Shown: positions 1 to 8,371 of the stretch, in pieces | Position numbering within the stretch: position 1 is the stretch's first letter | Layout of the letters: every line of letters starts with the position of its first letter | Assembly: GCA_002440235.1 (NCBI GenBank) | Contig: DJRZ01000053.1 | Location: 10,905 to 26,131 of the forward strand | Direction of reading: 5' to 3' | Length of the DNA: 15,227 nt | Source: Alphaproteobacteria bacterium UBA6347 | GTDB lineage: Bacteria > Pseudomonadota > Alphaproteobacteria > CAAGCB01 > CAG-977 | The notes under the pieces: model-generated | Seen by the model: the letters and a program-made list of their open reading frames with translations, nothing else | What the model was told of the DNA's origin: nothing | Database searches by the model: none | Translations under genes and position numbers: made by a program

Positions 1-704
1 GGAAAGGCGGCTTGATCGGTTCGCGCCGGAACGGGCGTTAGCGGCGTCGCCGTCGTTTCTTTTGTGAAAACGGAGGTTGCTGGATCGACCGGCGTTGCGG
101 ATCGTTCGGGCAAAGCGGCGTCCGCGATCGGCGGTCGGGACGGATTTTGCGGGGGCGGCGGAGCGGGCTTCGCGCTGATTTCGACGGTGATTTTCGCGTC
201 GGGTTTTGCGATCGGCGGCAGAGCGGCGTCCGCGATTTCGTTCGCCAAAGCGGCGACGGATTCGGGAATGTTCAGTACGGGAAAAGCCGTCACGGTGACG
301 GAAACGGCGGCGGACGGGTCCGGCGGGACGACGGCGGGGGTGGCGGTTCCAACCGCGGTGTTCAGCGTGCGCGCCGCCAGTCCGACATCGGGCAGAGGGG
401 CGGAAAAAATGATTTTAAAATTCGGTCCGCCTTTGGTTTCGGGGGGCTGGATTTTTATCGTGACGGGGGTGTCGACGGTGACGGGGCGCGCCGGTTTGAT
501 GGCGAAAGAAATTTCCGCGCCGTCCGGCAGAACGACGGCGATGGTCGACAGTCCCGATTCGTCCGGCGGAAAAACGACGGCGGGCAGAACCGTTCCGACC
601 GGCAGCGCCGCCAGTTCGGGCGGAAGATCAACGACGCCGGCGGCGGGCGCCGCGGGGAAAAGGGCAGTCGTCACCGGATATTGAAAAACGACGGGACTGC
701 TCAT
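1..704 (-). CDS. Pro/Ala-rich protein, possible FliK-like hook-length control paralogue (partial, 3' end beyond window)
   Basis: An open frame of 234 codons runs from the ATG at 704-702 off the left edge without a stop. No other start is available, because an in-frame TGA lies at 725-723 with no start codon in between. The start lies 7 nt after the flhG stop, and AGGTGG overlaps that stop, so the gene is co-transcribed and probably translationally coupled. Residues about 30-101 look beta-rich (alternating hydrophobics, with LPVGTVLPAVVF near the start). Residues about 103-234 are a Pro/Ala/Thr-rich linker. I see no signal peptide or membrane segment. In several alphaproteobacteria a gene after flhG encodes a protein with a FliK-type C-terminal domain. 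Position, composition and the LPxGTxL motif shared with the FliK at the other end fit that, but the diagnostic C-terminus is not in the window. The coding call is firm; the function is inference. Confidence 0.72.
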   Translation of the reverse strand, partial: MSSPVVFQYPVTTALFPAAPAAGVVDLPPELAALPVGTVLPAVVFPPDESGLSTIAVVLPDGAEISFAIKPARPVTVDTPVTIKIQPPETKGGPNFKIIFSAPLPDVGLAARTLNTAVGTATPAVVPPDPSAAVSVTVTAFPVLNIPESVAALANEIADAALPPIAKPDAKITVEISAKPAPPPPQNPSRPPIADAALPERSATPVDPATSVFTKETTATPLTPVPARTDQAAF

Positions 705-711
705 TTCCCAC

Positions 712-1521
712 CTATTCTTTGGTCAGCCGGCGGGCGATCGCCAAAACGTCTTCGGCGGCTTCGGTGTTCGGGTGGCGGCGCAGAATGGACGTCTGGTTGC
801 GGATCGCGTCGCGCACGCGCGTGTCGCGGCGGATCACGCCCGCCAGTGGCGGCGAAATGCGCAGAAATCCCTGACACGCTTTTAACAGCGTCGAATAGGT
901 GCGTTCGCCCTCGCGGCAGGAATTCGCGGAATTGACGACGACGCTGACGTTCGGCTGGCGGTGTTCCATGCACATCATTTTGATGAACGCGTAGGCGTCC
1001 GTCAAAGACGTCGGTTCGTCCGTGCACACGATGATCAGCGACGCGGCGGACGCGGCGAACATGCGCACGGCTTTGTCGACGCCCGCGCCCAAATCGACGA
1101 TGACGCGGTCGTATTGATTCGCCAGCAGACGCAAATCGTCGTTAATGATTTGCAAACGGTTGATCGGCACGTTCGTCAGCGCGCCCGATCCCGACCGTCC
1201 GGCGATGATGTCGAAACCGCCGTCTTCGTAGTGGCAGACCGCCTGATTCAGCGTGATTTTGCCGGCGATGACGCTGCCCAGATCGTGCGCGGGCATCAGC
1301 CCCAGCTGAATGTCGATGTTCGCCAGTCCCAAATCGCCGTCGAACAGCAGCGTTTTCAGCCCGCTTTGCGCCAAAGCGTGCGACAGCGTGATGGAAAACC
1401 ACGTTTTGCCGACGCCGCCTTTGCCCGACGCGACGGCGATCATGTTGCGCACCTGCGGACGCGCGACTTTGCCGGGCGCCATAGCCAGAATCTGTTCAGA
1501 GCTGTTTTGCGTGGTATTCAT
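712..1521 (-). CDS. flhG: FlhG/FleN, MinD-like ATPase controlling flagellar number
   Basis: A 269-residue MinD/ParA-family ATPase that, with FlhF, sets flagellar number and placement at the membrane. A deviant Walker A (SGKGGVGKT) lies at residues 32-40, the FDGDLGLANID segment at 60-70 and Walker B (VIVDLGAG) at 140-147. The start chosen is the ATG at 1521-1519. It overlaps the flhF stop as ATGA and has AAGGA 7 nt upstream. The same frame stays open to an ATG at 1644, but that would add 41 residues buried in flhF with no family resemblance. The family's N-terminal DQAxxLR motif, which stimulates FlhF GTPase in characterised systems, is not recognisable; the nearest match is SEQILAMA at 8-15. 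A C-terminal amphipathic helix is plausible around 255-268. The position straight after flhF excludes a cell-division MinD. Confidence 0.93.
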   Translation of the reverse strand: MNTTQNSSEQILAMAPGKVARPQVRNMIAVASGKGGVGKTWFSITLSHALAQSGLKTLLFDGDLGLANIDIQLGLMPAHDLGSVIAGKITLNQAVCHYEDGGFDIIAGRSGSGALTNVPINRLQIINDDLRLLANQYDRVIVDLGAGVDKAVRMFAASAASLIIVCTDEPTSLTDAYAFIKMMCMEHRQPNVSVVVNSANSCREGERTYSTLLKACQGFLRISPPLAGVIRRDTRVRDAIRNQTSILRRHPNTEAAEDVLAIARRLTKE

Positions 1522-2513
1522 GACATATTCCTTGTGACAGAATCGGTTGTTTCTTCCGATGACATTAAAAGCAGTTGCGCCAATGAAACGGCGTTGATCG
1601 GGGACAGTCCGCGCGCGACGTTGCGGCTCATGCTGGCTTCGCACATCGTCAGACGTCCCGCGTCCGCCGCCGCCATCACGCCGCCGAACCGCCGCGCGGC
1701 GTCCAGTCGGGTCGCCATCAGGTAAATCGCGCCAGCCTGACCGAACGCTTCGCCCGTTTCAGCCGATTCGACGGGGTCGACGCCCGCGGGCATCACCAGA
1801 ACGGGCAGGGCGTTCGCCGCCTGCGTGTACGCGGTCAGATCGTCCATGTCCGATTGTTTGAACGGGTTGAAAGCGGGCATGTCGATATAGATCAAATCGC
1901 ACGTTTTGCGCAAAGCGTCGATGTGCGACTGCAGGTTTTCGGGCGACCGCGCCTTTAACAGCGTGACGTCCAGAATGTTCGTGAACGCGACCAGCTGTTC
2001 CGCAGCCCCCGCGCGCACGGTGTCCGCCGAAATCAGACCGACCCTGCGCCCCGACAGGCACGCGCGCGTCGCCAGTTTGCCCGTCATGACGGTTTTGCCG
2101 CCGCCCGCCGCGCCGATCAGCATGAACGCCTGTCCCTTGATTTGTTCGGGCAGGGTGTGGAACGTGAAAACGGTGTCCAGAGCGGACGCGAAAGCGACCA
2201 GATCGTTCCGTTTGCCGCTTTCGTTGACGCTGAACAGGATTTTGTCGGTCAAAGACGGCGGCAGCCCGTGATAATTCAGCAGTTCGCGCAGTTTGCGTTT
2301 GAACGGGCTTTCCCCGGTTTCGGACGCGTCGCCGCCGTACAGGGCGTTGATTTCGTCGTCGGCGGGCGATTCTTCGATCGCGGCGGTCAGGCGCACGCCC
2401 ATGCCCGTTCCCAAACGCTGGGTCGACACGATGATCGCGTTTTCCCCCAGCTCATGGCGCAAATGATCCATGGCTTCGGACATCGTTTGGGCGGTGTAGG
2501 TTTTTATCTTCAT
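1518..2513 (-). CDS. flhF: FlhF, SRP-type GTPase for flagellar placement
   Basis: A 331-residue SRP-family GTPase that recruits early flagellar components, probably FliF, to the assembly site. The N-terminal B domain (from MKIKTYTAQ) is short and leads through a brief linker to an N-like helical region (about 70-125). The G domain follows: P-loop GAAGGGKT at 134-141, SRP-type DTVRAGAAEQL at 164-174 and G4-like TRLD at 268-271. The expected DTxG-type G3 is replaced by DMPAF at 211-215, an unusual change in a catalytic switch. Total length is less than in Vibrio (about 500) or Bacillus (about 366), mainly through a shorter linker. The start is 3 nt after the flhA stop, with a weak AGGA 12 nt upstream. 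The stop overlaps the flhG start. The family call is firm; normal GTP hydrolysis is uncertain. Confidence 0.92.
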   Translation of the reverse strand: MKIKTYTAQTMSEAMDHLRHELGENAIIVSTQRLGTGMGVRLTAAIEESPADDEINALYGGDASETGESPFKRKLRELLNYHGLPPSLTDKILFSVNESGKRNDLVAFASALDTVFTFHTLPEQIKGQAFMLIGAAGGGKTVMTGKLATRACLSGRRVGLISADTVRAGAAEQLVAFTNILDVTLLKARSPENLQSHIDALRKTCDLIYIDMPAFNPFKQSDMDDLTAYTQAANALPVLVMPAGVDPVESAETGEAFGQAGAIYLMATRLDAARRFGGVMAAADAGRLTMCEASMSRNVARGLSPINAVSLAQLLLMSSEETTDSVTRNMS

Positions 2514-2516
2514 GGA

Positions 2517-4634
2517 TTAAATCTGTCCTACCGTTCTGATTTTCGCGCGCGGGTGTATCTCGTTTTGCGATATTACCACAGTCGACGGACGAAATCGCTC
2601 AATAATTGAACGCACATAGGGACGGACGCCGGGGCTGGTCAGTAAAACGGGCGATTCCCCGCGGGATCCCTGCTCTTCGAACACTTGGCGCACGCGCAAA
2701 ATAAATTTCTGAATCAGGCTGGGAGGCAGGGCGAGCGTCTTTTCCTCGCCCTGTCCGGTCAAAGACTCGGCAAAATGCTGTTCCCATTCGCCCGACAGGG
2801 TCACCAGCGGAATGACGCCGTCGGAACCCGCCGCCGCGTTCGAAATCTGGCGCGACAGGCGCGACCGGACGTGCTCCGTAATGACCATCAGGCTTTGAGT
2901 GACGGCGCAGGCTTCGGATATGCCTTCCAATATCGTGGGCAGGTCGCGGATCGACACGCGTTCGTTCAGCAGGTTTTGCAAAACGCGCTGGACGCCGCCG
3001 ACCGTGAACCGCTTCGGGATCAGTTCCTCGACCAGTTTCTGCTGATCCTTGTCCAGTTCGTGCAGCAGCTTCTGCGTTTCCGTATAGCTGAGCAGTTCAG
3101 CCATGTTGGCTTTGACCAGTTCGGTGATGTGCGTCGTGATGATCGTCGGACAGTCCACGACCGTGTAGCCGCGGAACATCGCGTCTTCGCGCGCGGTCAT
3201 GTCGATCCACATCGCCGCCAGTCCGAAAGTGGGTTCTTTGGTTTTTTCGCCCTGCAAGGCGATTTCCTCGCCGCGCGGATCCATGACCAGCAGTTTGTTC
3301 GGGCGCAGTTCGCCGCGCCCCGCCTCGGTTTCCTTGATATAAACGACGTACACGTTCGGGGGCAGGCGCATGTTGTCCTGAATGCGCACCGACGGCATGA
3401 TGAAGCCCGTTTCCAGCGCCAAAGCGCGCCGCAGCGCCTTGATCTGGTCGGTCAGGCGGCGGTTCGACGTGTCGTTGATCAGCGACAAAAGGCTGTATCC
3501 CAGCTCCAGCCGCACCAGATCCATTTTCAAAACGCTGGAAATCGGTTCTTCGACGACGGGCGGCGGGGCGGCGGGCAGTTCGGCTTCTTTGATTTCAGCC
3601 TCTTTTTTCGCCTGCTGCTGCTGGCGGATCAGAAAATACGCCGTTCCCCCCGTGATCAGCGTCAAAAACAAAAACGGCGCGGCGGGCGTGCCGGGCAGGG
3701 TCGCCAGCATGAACGACAAAAACGACGTCATGCCCAGCGCTTTCGGGTAATGGGACAGCTGACCGAACAGCACCTTTTCCGTGCCGCCGGAAATGCCCGC
3801 TTTGGACACCATGATGCCCGCGGCGACGGAAATGATCAGCGCGGGGATTTGCGAAACCAAGCCGTCGCCGACCGTCAGCCGCATAAAGGTGTTCGCCGCC
3901 CGCATGAACGGCATGTCGAACTGCAAGACGCCGATCAGAATGCCGGCGATGATGTTGATCGCCGTGATGACCAGCCCCGCGATCGCGTCGCCGCGCACGA
4001 ATTTCGACGCGCCGTCCATCGCCCCGTAAAAGCTGGATTCCTGCGACAGCTCGTCGCGGCGTTTGCGGGCTTCGGGTTCGTCGATCAGCCCCGACGACAA
4101 ATCCGCGTCGATCGCCATCTGCTTGCCGGGCATCGCGTCCAAAGCGAAACGCGCGGCGACTTCGGCGATGCGTCCGGAACCTTTGGTGATGACCATGAAG
4201 TTCACCAGCACCAAAATCGCGAACACGATGACGCCGATGATGAAATTGCCGCTCATGATGAAACCGCCGAACGCGGCGATGACGTGACCGGCGGCTTCGG
4301 GACCCTGATTGCCGTTCGACAGGATCAGACGCGTCGACGACAGGTTCAGCGCCAGACGAAACAGCGTCGTGATCAGCAAAACCAGCGGAAAGGAAGTGAA
4401 CTGAATGGGCTTTTCGATAAAAATCGACGTCATCAGTACCAGCACCGAAAACGTCAGCGACAAAGCCAAAGCCACGTCCAACAGCCACGGCGCCAGCGGC
4501 AGAATCAGAATGACCAGCATCAAAACGATGCCCAGCGCCAAAGCGATGTCCGACCGTTTGCCCAAGGAAAACAGTCCCTGCTTTATGTCGGCGGAGGTCG
4601 GAAGCGCGCTTGCTTTGACGGGTTCGTTAGCCAT
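2517..4634 (-). CDS. flhA: FlhA, flagellar type III export gate protein
   Basis: A 705-residue FHIPEP-family membrane protein, the export gate component that forms a nonameric cytoplasmic ring receiving chaperone-substrate complexes. About eight hydrophobic segments lie between residues 30 and 335. The family signature LFRLALNLSSTRLIL is at 91-105. The conserved cytoplasmic loop carries DAMPGKQMAID at 166-176. The large soluble C-terminal domain starts near 350 after a Gln/Lys/Glu-rich linker. Length is normal for the family. The ATG lies 5 nt after the flbD stop; the only ribosome-binding signal is the close AAGGTGA between the two genes, so translation may depend on coupling. The other gate proteins (FlhB, FliP, FliQ, FliR) and the ATPase FliI are not encoded here. 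An injectisome homologue is excluded by the flagellar neighbours. Confidence 0.97.
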   Translation of the reverse strand: MANEPVKASALPTSADIKQGLFSLGKRSDIALALGIVLMLVILILPLAPWLLDVALALSLTFSVLVLMTSIFIEKPIQFTSFPLVLLITTLFRLALNLSSTRLILSNGNQGPEAAGHVIAAFGGFIMSGNFIIGVIVFAILVLVNFMVITKGSGRIAEVAARFALDAMPGKQMAIDADLSSGLIDEPEARKRRDELSQESSFYGAMDGASKFVRGDAIAGLVITAINIIAGILIGVLQFDMPFMRAANTFMRLTVGDGLVSQIPALIISVAAGIMVSKAGISGGTEKVLFGQLSHYPKALGMTSFLSFMLATLPGTPAAPFLFLTLITGGTAYFLIRQQQQAKKEAEIKEAELPAAPPPVVEEPISSVLKMDLVRLELGYSLLSLINDTSNRRLTDQIKALRRALALETGFIMPSVRIQDNMRLPPNVYVVYIKETEAGRGELRPNKLLVMDPRGEEIALQGEKTKEPTFGLAAMWIDMTAREDAMFRGYTVVDCPTIITTHITELVKANMAELLSYTETQKLLHELDKDQQKLVEELIPKRFTVGGVQRVLQNLLNERVSIRDLPTILEGISEACAVTQSLMVITEHVRSRLSRQISNAAAGSDGVIPLVTLSGEWEQHFAESLTGQGEEKTLALPPSLIQKFILRVRQVFEEQGSRGESPVLLTSPGVRPYVRSIIERFRPSTVVISQNEIHPRAKIRTVGQI

Positions 4635-4639
4635 TCACC

Positions 4640-5962
4640 TTATCCGAAATCGTTGGGGGCGGAGGGAACGGGCGTTCCCTCTTCCATGTATTGTTTCAGC
4701 TTGTTGCGCAGGGTTCGGATCGAAATGCCCAAGATGTTCGCCGCGTGCGTGCGGTTGCCCAAAGTGTGTTTCAACGTGCCGATGATCAGGTCTTTTTCGA
4801 CGTCGGCGACCGTGCGTCCGACCATGGTGTCGACCGGTTCGGCGGCGTTTTCGGACGCGGCGTCGGCGGACGGCGGCGTGATCGCGTCCGCGTCGATTTC
4901 GGAACCCGCCGACAGCAGGACGGCGCGGTGCACCGTGTTTTCCAGTTCGCGCACGTTGCCGCGCCACGGGCAAGCCAGCAAGACCTTTCTCGCCTGTTCG
5001 GACAGGGGTTTGACGGGAATGTCGTTCATTTCGGAATATTTTTTGACGAAGTGTTCCGCCAGCGGCAGAATGTCGTCCCTGCGTTTGCGCAGGGGCGGAA
5101 TGGCGATGTTCACGACGTTCAGGCGGAAATACAGGTCTTCGCGGAACGTCTTGTTGTTGACCTCTTGCAACATGTCGCGGTTGGACGTCGCCAGAATACG
5201 CACGTCGACGTCGACCGGCTTTTTGCCGCCGATGCGGTCGATCTGGCGTTCCTGCAACACGCGCAACAGCTTGGCTTGCAGTCGGACGTCCATTTCGCTG
5301 ATTTCGTCCAGCAGCAGCGTGCCGCCGTCGGCTTCTTCGAATTTGCCGATGCGCCGCGCGACCGCGCCCGTGAACGCGCCCTTTTCATAGCCGAACAGTT
5401 CGGATTCCAGCAGGTTTTCGGGAATCGCCGCGCAGTTGACCGCCACGAACGGGGCGGAAGCGCGTTTCGAATTGGCGTGAATGTATTTCGCGACGACTTC
5501 CTTGCCCGTTCCGGATTCGCCCGTGATCATGACGCCGGCGGTCGACGGGGCGATTTGTTTCGCCAGCCGCAGCACGCGTTCCATCGCCGCGTCTTTGCAC
5601 ACGACGGGCGTCGCCTGCATGGAAAAAGCCGACAGAACCGCGCCGATCAGTTCGGCGTCGGGGGGCAGGGGAATGTATTCTTTCGCGCCCGCCTTGATCG
5701 CTTTGACGGCGGCGCGGGCGTCCGCGGCGACGCCGCAAGCCACGACGGGAACGCAGATCCGTTCGGCGTCCAGCCGTTCGACCAGCGAATAGATGTCCAG
5801 CTTGACGTCCGCCATGATCAGGTCGGCGCCTTGCCCGCCGCGCAGTAAATCCAAAGCCTGTTCGATCGTTTCGGCGTGCGCGACGGAACCGCCCTTTTTG
5901 ATGGCGATCTGTCCGGCGGCGCCGATTTGCCCGTCCAAGGATCCGATTAACAGCAGACGCAT
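4640..5962 (-). CDS. flbD: FlbD-type sigma-54-dependent flagellar transcription activator
   Basis: A 440-residue NtrC-family activator of sigma-54 RNA polymerase, placed as FlbD is in alphaproteobacterial flagellar operons. Residues 1-110 form a receiver-like domain. D52 sits at the usual phospho-acceptor place, but the acidic pair near residues 8-10 is absent (IGSLDG) and the conserved Lys before Pro is lost (YIPLPP, 96-101). The AAA+ domain is complete: Walker A GESGTGKE at 148-155, sigma-54-contacting GAFTGA at 195-200, Walker B GGTLLLDE at 213-220, a probable arginine-finger region at 273-282 and sensor II GNVRELEN at 335-342. A Fis-type helix-turn-helix lies at about 388-425. Caulobacter FlbD also has an atypical receiver and is controlled by FliX rather than a kinase; fliX is not in this window. 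The start has GGGA 7 nt upstream, in a 29-nt gap after fliN. Its targets, late flagellar genes and possibly the hook genes, are inferred. Confidence 0.92.
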   Translation of the reverse strand: MRLLLIGSLDGQIGAAGQIAIKKGGSVAHAETIEQALDLLRGGQGADLIMADVKLDIYSLVERLDAERICVPVVACGVAADARAAVKAIKAGAKEYIPLPPDAELIGAVLSAFSMQATPVVCKDAAMERVLRLAKQIAPSTAGVMITGESGTGKEVVAKYIHANSKRASAPFVAVNCAAIPENLLESELFGYEKGAFTGAVARRIGKFEEADGGTLLLDEISEMDVRLQAKLLRVLQERQIDRIGGKKPVDVDVRILATSNRDMLQEVNNKTFREDLYFRLNVVNIAIPPLRKRRDDILPLAEHFVKKYSEMNDIPVKPLSEQARKVLLACPWRGNVRELENTVHRAVLLSAGSEIDADAITPPSADAASENAAEPVDTMVGRTVADVEKDLIIGTLKHTLGNRTHAANILGISIRTLRNKLKQYMEEGTPVPSAPNDFG

Positions 5963-5991
5963 ATCATTTTCCCGTTTGTTTTATTGAACGA

Positions 5992-6381
5992 TCAGTTTCT
6001 TTCCGCTTTGATGATTTCGGTCATCGTGATGCCCAGCCGGTCTTCGATGACGACGACTTCGCCGCGGGCGACCAGACGGTTGTTGACGTAGATGTCGATC
6101 GCTTCGCCGATTTTGCGGTCCAGCTGGACGACCGCGCCGCGCCCCAGTTTCAACAGCTGGTGCACCTGCATGCTCGATTTGCCCAGAACGGCGGACACCT
6201 GCACGGGGACGTCGTACACGGCTTCCAGTTCCGCGGACGATTTCGGTTTGTCGGGGATTTCCTCGTTAAACCGGCTTTCCTTGGCGGGGGTCGCGCGCCG
6301 CGCTTCGTTTTCGTTCAGTTCGTCAAGGCTCAGTTCGCCCTCCGATCCCGGTTCAAAAGTCTGTTCAGGTATGTCAACCAT
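5992..6381 (-). CDS. fliN: FliN, flagellar C-ring (switch) protein
   Basis: A 129-residue switch-complex protein that, with FliM and FliG, forms the C ring and docks FliH-FliI. An acidic, probably disordered N-terminal segment (1-50) precedes a complete SpoA domain at about 51-126. Recognisable family pieces are YDVPVQVSAVLGKS, LLKLGRGAVVQLD and VARGEVVVIEDRLGIT. The frame is open to an ATG at 6399, but the start at 6381 is preferred: TGGAG lies 7 nt upstream, while the earlier ATG lies within the fliH coding region and has no such signal. The chosen start gives an 8-nt overlap with the end of fliH, which implies translational coupling. No fliM is present, so the other C-ring gene must lie elsewhere. 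In this class fliM commonly sits in another cluster. Confidence 0.95.
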   Translation of the reverse strand: MVDIPEQTFEPGSEGELSLDELNENEARRATPAKESRFNEEIPDKPKSSAELEAVYDVPVQVSAVLGKSSMQVHQLLKLGRGAVVQLDRKIGEAIDIYVNNRLVARGEVVVIEDRLGITMTEIIKAERN

Positions 6382-7321
6382 TGTCGTTCTCCAATGCATC
6401 AGGTTGCGGGCGCGCTTCGGCGTACAGTTTCACCAATTCCCCCGTTTGGCGCAGAATGTCCTGCGTGTCGCGTTCCAATCCGCCGTTTTTCCATTCGACG
6501 CGGCAGTCGCCGACGGGCAGGGCGTCGTCGCGCACGACGGTGATTTTTCCCGCGAAGGATTCCTTGCGGATCAGATCGGCTAAAACCGGTTTGACGTTTT
6601 CAGCCAGAACGGGATTCAGCCGCAGGGAAATTTTAGGCTCGTCCCGCAAAAAACGGAAGTTTTCGCGCAACAGGTCCGCAATTTCGCCCAGAGCGTTTTT
6701 TTTGTTCAGCGCGGGGGCGATTTTCGCGCAAACCGCCATGGACAGGTTCAGCGCGGTTTGAAAAGCCGTTTCGCCGTCGTCGCGCGATTTTTTCACCATG
6801 TCTTTCAACGCGTTTTCAATGGAAATCAGCGTGTCGGCGTTTTGCTTTTCGACGGATTCCATCGCTTCTTTCCACGCGGCGTCGTGTCCGGCGGCGTTTC
6901 CCGCCGCGTATCCCTCCGCGCGCGCGGATTCGCGGGCGGCGTCCATTTCCGCCTGCGAAAAAACGGGCTCGACCTCGCGTTCCAGCTCCTGTTGAACGGT
7001 TTGGACGTTTTCCCGCACGTTTTCAACGAAAACCGGTTCGCCGCCCTCTGTTTCCGAAACGGGAACGGCTGTTTCCTCCGGTTGTTCCTCCGGCGTTTCG
7101 GCGGGGGCGGACGGTTGCGGCGCGCCGGCGTTTTCCGCCGTTTCCGTTTGTTCCCGTTCGGCGGCTTCCCTGGCTTTTTCGTTCAAAGTGTCCAGCAGTT
7201 CCGAAATCGACGGAATGCCGTCCACGGATTTGACGGACATGTCTTCTTTGACCGCGGGGGCGTTTTCGTCCTCCGGTTCGTCAAAGCGTCTGTCAAACAT
7301 GAACTTGATTTCTTTCGCCAT
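6374..7321 (-). CDS. fliH: FliH, regulator of the flagellar export ATPase
   Basis: A 315-residue FliH-family protein that binds and restrains the export ATPase FliI and tethers it to FliN and FlhA. The N-terminus (KFMFDRRFDEP) resembles alphaproteobacterial FliH starts. Residues about 55-120 form an acidic Pro/Glu linker. AEGYAAGNAAGHDAAW at 135-150 carries the diagnostic GxxxG run (G137, G141, G145). Predicted coiled coil or helix follows to about 225. The C-terminal FliI-binding region contains the conserved GDCRVEW at 271-277. The protein is longer than E. coli FliH (about 235) because of the linker. The start has only a weak GC-rich ribosome-binding signal, 18 nt after the fliG stop. The 3' end overlaps fliN by 8 nt. 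FliI itself is not encoded in this window. Overall sequence conservation in this family is low, so the call rests on the GxxxG run and the context. Confidence 0.88.
   Translation of the reverse strand: MAKEIKFMFDRRFDEPEDENAPAVKEDMSVKSVDGIPSISELLDTLNEKAREAAEREQTETAENAGAPQPSAPAETPEEQPEETAVPVSETEGGEPVFVENVRENVQTVQQELEREVEPVFSQAEMDAARESARAEGYAAGNAAGHDAAWKEAMESVEKQNADTLISIENALKDMVKKSRDDGETAFQTALNLSMAVCAKIAPALNKKNALGEIADLLRENFRFLRDEPKISLRLNPVLAENVKPVLADLIRKESFAGKITVVRDDALPVGDCRVEWKNGGLERDTQDILRQTGELVKLYAEARPQPDALENDNG
6389..6393 (-). promoter_or_regulatory. Ribosome-binding site that decides the fliN start
   Basis: TGGAG lies inside the end of fliH, 7 nt before the ATG at 6381. It picks this start over the in-frame ATG at 6399, 18 nt further upstream. 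Confidence 0.65.
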
Positions 7322-7339
7322 ACGCCGCCGCTTTCAGAA

Positions 7340-8359
7340 TCAATAGACCAGCTCGTCCTGCGAACCGCCTTCGGAAATCGTGATTTCGCCGTTGTTCGCC
7401 AAATCTTTCGCCGTCTGAACGATGACCGCCTGCGCGTCGTCCACGTCGCGCAAACGCACGGGACCCAGCGCCTCCATATCCTCTTTCATCATCTTGCCCG
7501 CGCGTTCGGACATGTTTTTGAAGAACAGATCCTTGATCACGTCGGACGCGCCCTTCAAAGCGATGCAAAGCTTGTCCTTGTCGACGTTGCGCAGCAGAAC
7601 CTGAATGCCCAGCGAATCCAGACGGGTCAGGTCTTCGAACGTGAACATCAGGGACTTGATGCGTTCGGCGGATTCGCGGTTGCGTTCCTCCAACGCCGCC
7701 ATGAACCGGCTTTCGGCGTTGCGGTCCATGTTGTTGAACATTTCCGCGATCAGTTCGTGCGAATCCTGACGCGTCGTGCGCGCCAGATTGTTCATGAATT
7801 CGGTGCGCAAAGTCTGTTCCAAACCGTCCAGAACGTCCTTTTGAATCGCTTCCATGCGCAACAGGCGCATGATGACGTCCATCGCGAACTGTTCGGGCAG
7901 CAGAGCCAGAACGCGCGCAGAATGGTCGGGTTTGACCTTTGACAGAATGACGGCGACCGTTTGCGGATATTCGTTTTTCAAATAGTTCGCCAGCACCTGT
8001 TCGTTGATGTTGCCCAGCTTGTCCCACATGGTGCGTCCGGCGGGACCGCGGATTTCCTCCATAATGCCGGCGACGCGGTCTTTGGGCAGGGTTTTCAGCA
8101 GCAGACGTTCCGTGTTTTCAAAGTTGCCGACCATCGTTCCGGGACCGGAAACGGAGCTGGCGAATTCCAAAAACAGCTTTTCGACCGTCGACGACGGCAC
8201 CGTTCCCAGCGACGTCATCACGATCGACAGTTCGCGGATTTCCTCGTCGTCCATCAGGGACAGGATTTTCGAAACGTGTTCCTCGGGCAGCGACATCATC
8301 AAAATCGCCGCCTTTTGCGGTCCGGTCAGATTGTAGTAGTTTTCAACCGATTTTCCCAT
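7340..8359 (-). CDS. fliG: FliG, flagellar rotor/motor switch protein
   Basis: A 339-residue FliG of normal length, the rotor protein that binds FliF at its N-terminus, FliM in the middle and the stator at its C-terminus. The N-terminal domain ([15 protein letters not shown]) is at about 13-27. The middle armadillo domain contains the EHPQT-type motif as [10 protein letters not shown]. The C-terminal torque helix region is intact: MFTFEDL, then [35 protein letters not shown] and [12 protein letters not shown]. The charged residues that face the stator are therefore present. A strong ribosome-binding site, AGGAAGG at 8366-8372, lies 6 nt before the ATG and overlaps the fliF stop, 12 nt upstream. 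That strong signal suits a protein needed in many copies per rotor. Nothing is odd. Confidence 0.98.
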   Translation of the reverse strand: MGKSVENYYNLTGPQKAAILMMSLPEEHVSKILSLMDDEEIRELSIVMTSLGTVPSSTVEKLFLEFASSVSGPGTMVGNFENTERLLLKTLPKDRVAGIMEEIRGPAGRTMWDKLGNINEQVLANYLKNEYPQTVAVILSKVKPDHSARVLALLPEQFAMDVIMRLLRMEAIQKDVLDGLEQTLRTEFMNNLARTTRQDSHELIAEMFNNMDRNAESRFMAALEERNRESAERIKSLMFTFEDLTRLDSLGIQVLLRNVDKDKLCIALKGASDVIKDLFFKNMSERAGKMMKEDMEALGPVRLRDVDDAQAVIVQTAKDLANNGEITISEGGSQDELVY

Positions 8360-8371
8360 AACCGACCTTCC

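Noticed and set aside
114..236. 15-bp direct repeat (114-128 and 222-236) in the leftmost gene
   Set aside because: It encodes the same Ile-Ala-Asp-Ala-Ala stretch twice in a low-complexity Pro/Ala linker. Not a mobile element or attachment site.
1522..1644. Longer FlhG starting at 1644
   Set aside because: The extra 41 residues lie wholly inside flhF. The ATGA overlap and the AAGGA site mark the start at 1521.
2685..5390. A 901-codon plus-strand open frame opposite flhA and flbD, rich in Arg, His, Gln and Asp
   Set aside because: It spans two firm minus-strand genes, has odd low-complexity composition and no family resemblance. It stays open because TTA, CTA and TCA codons are rare on the coding strand.
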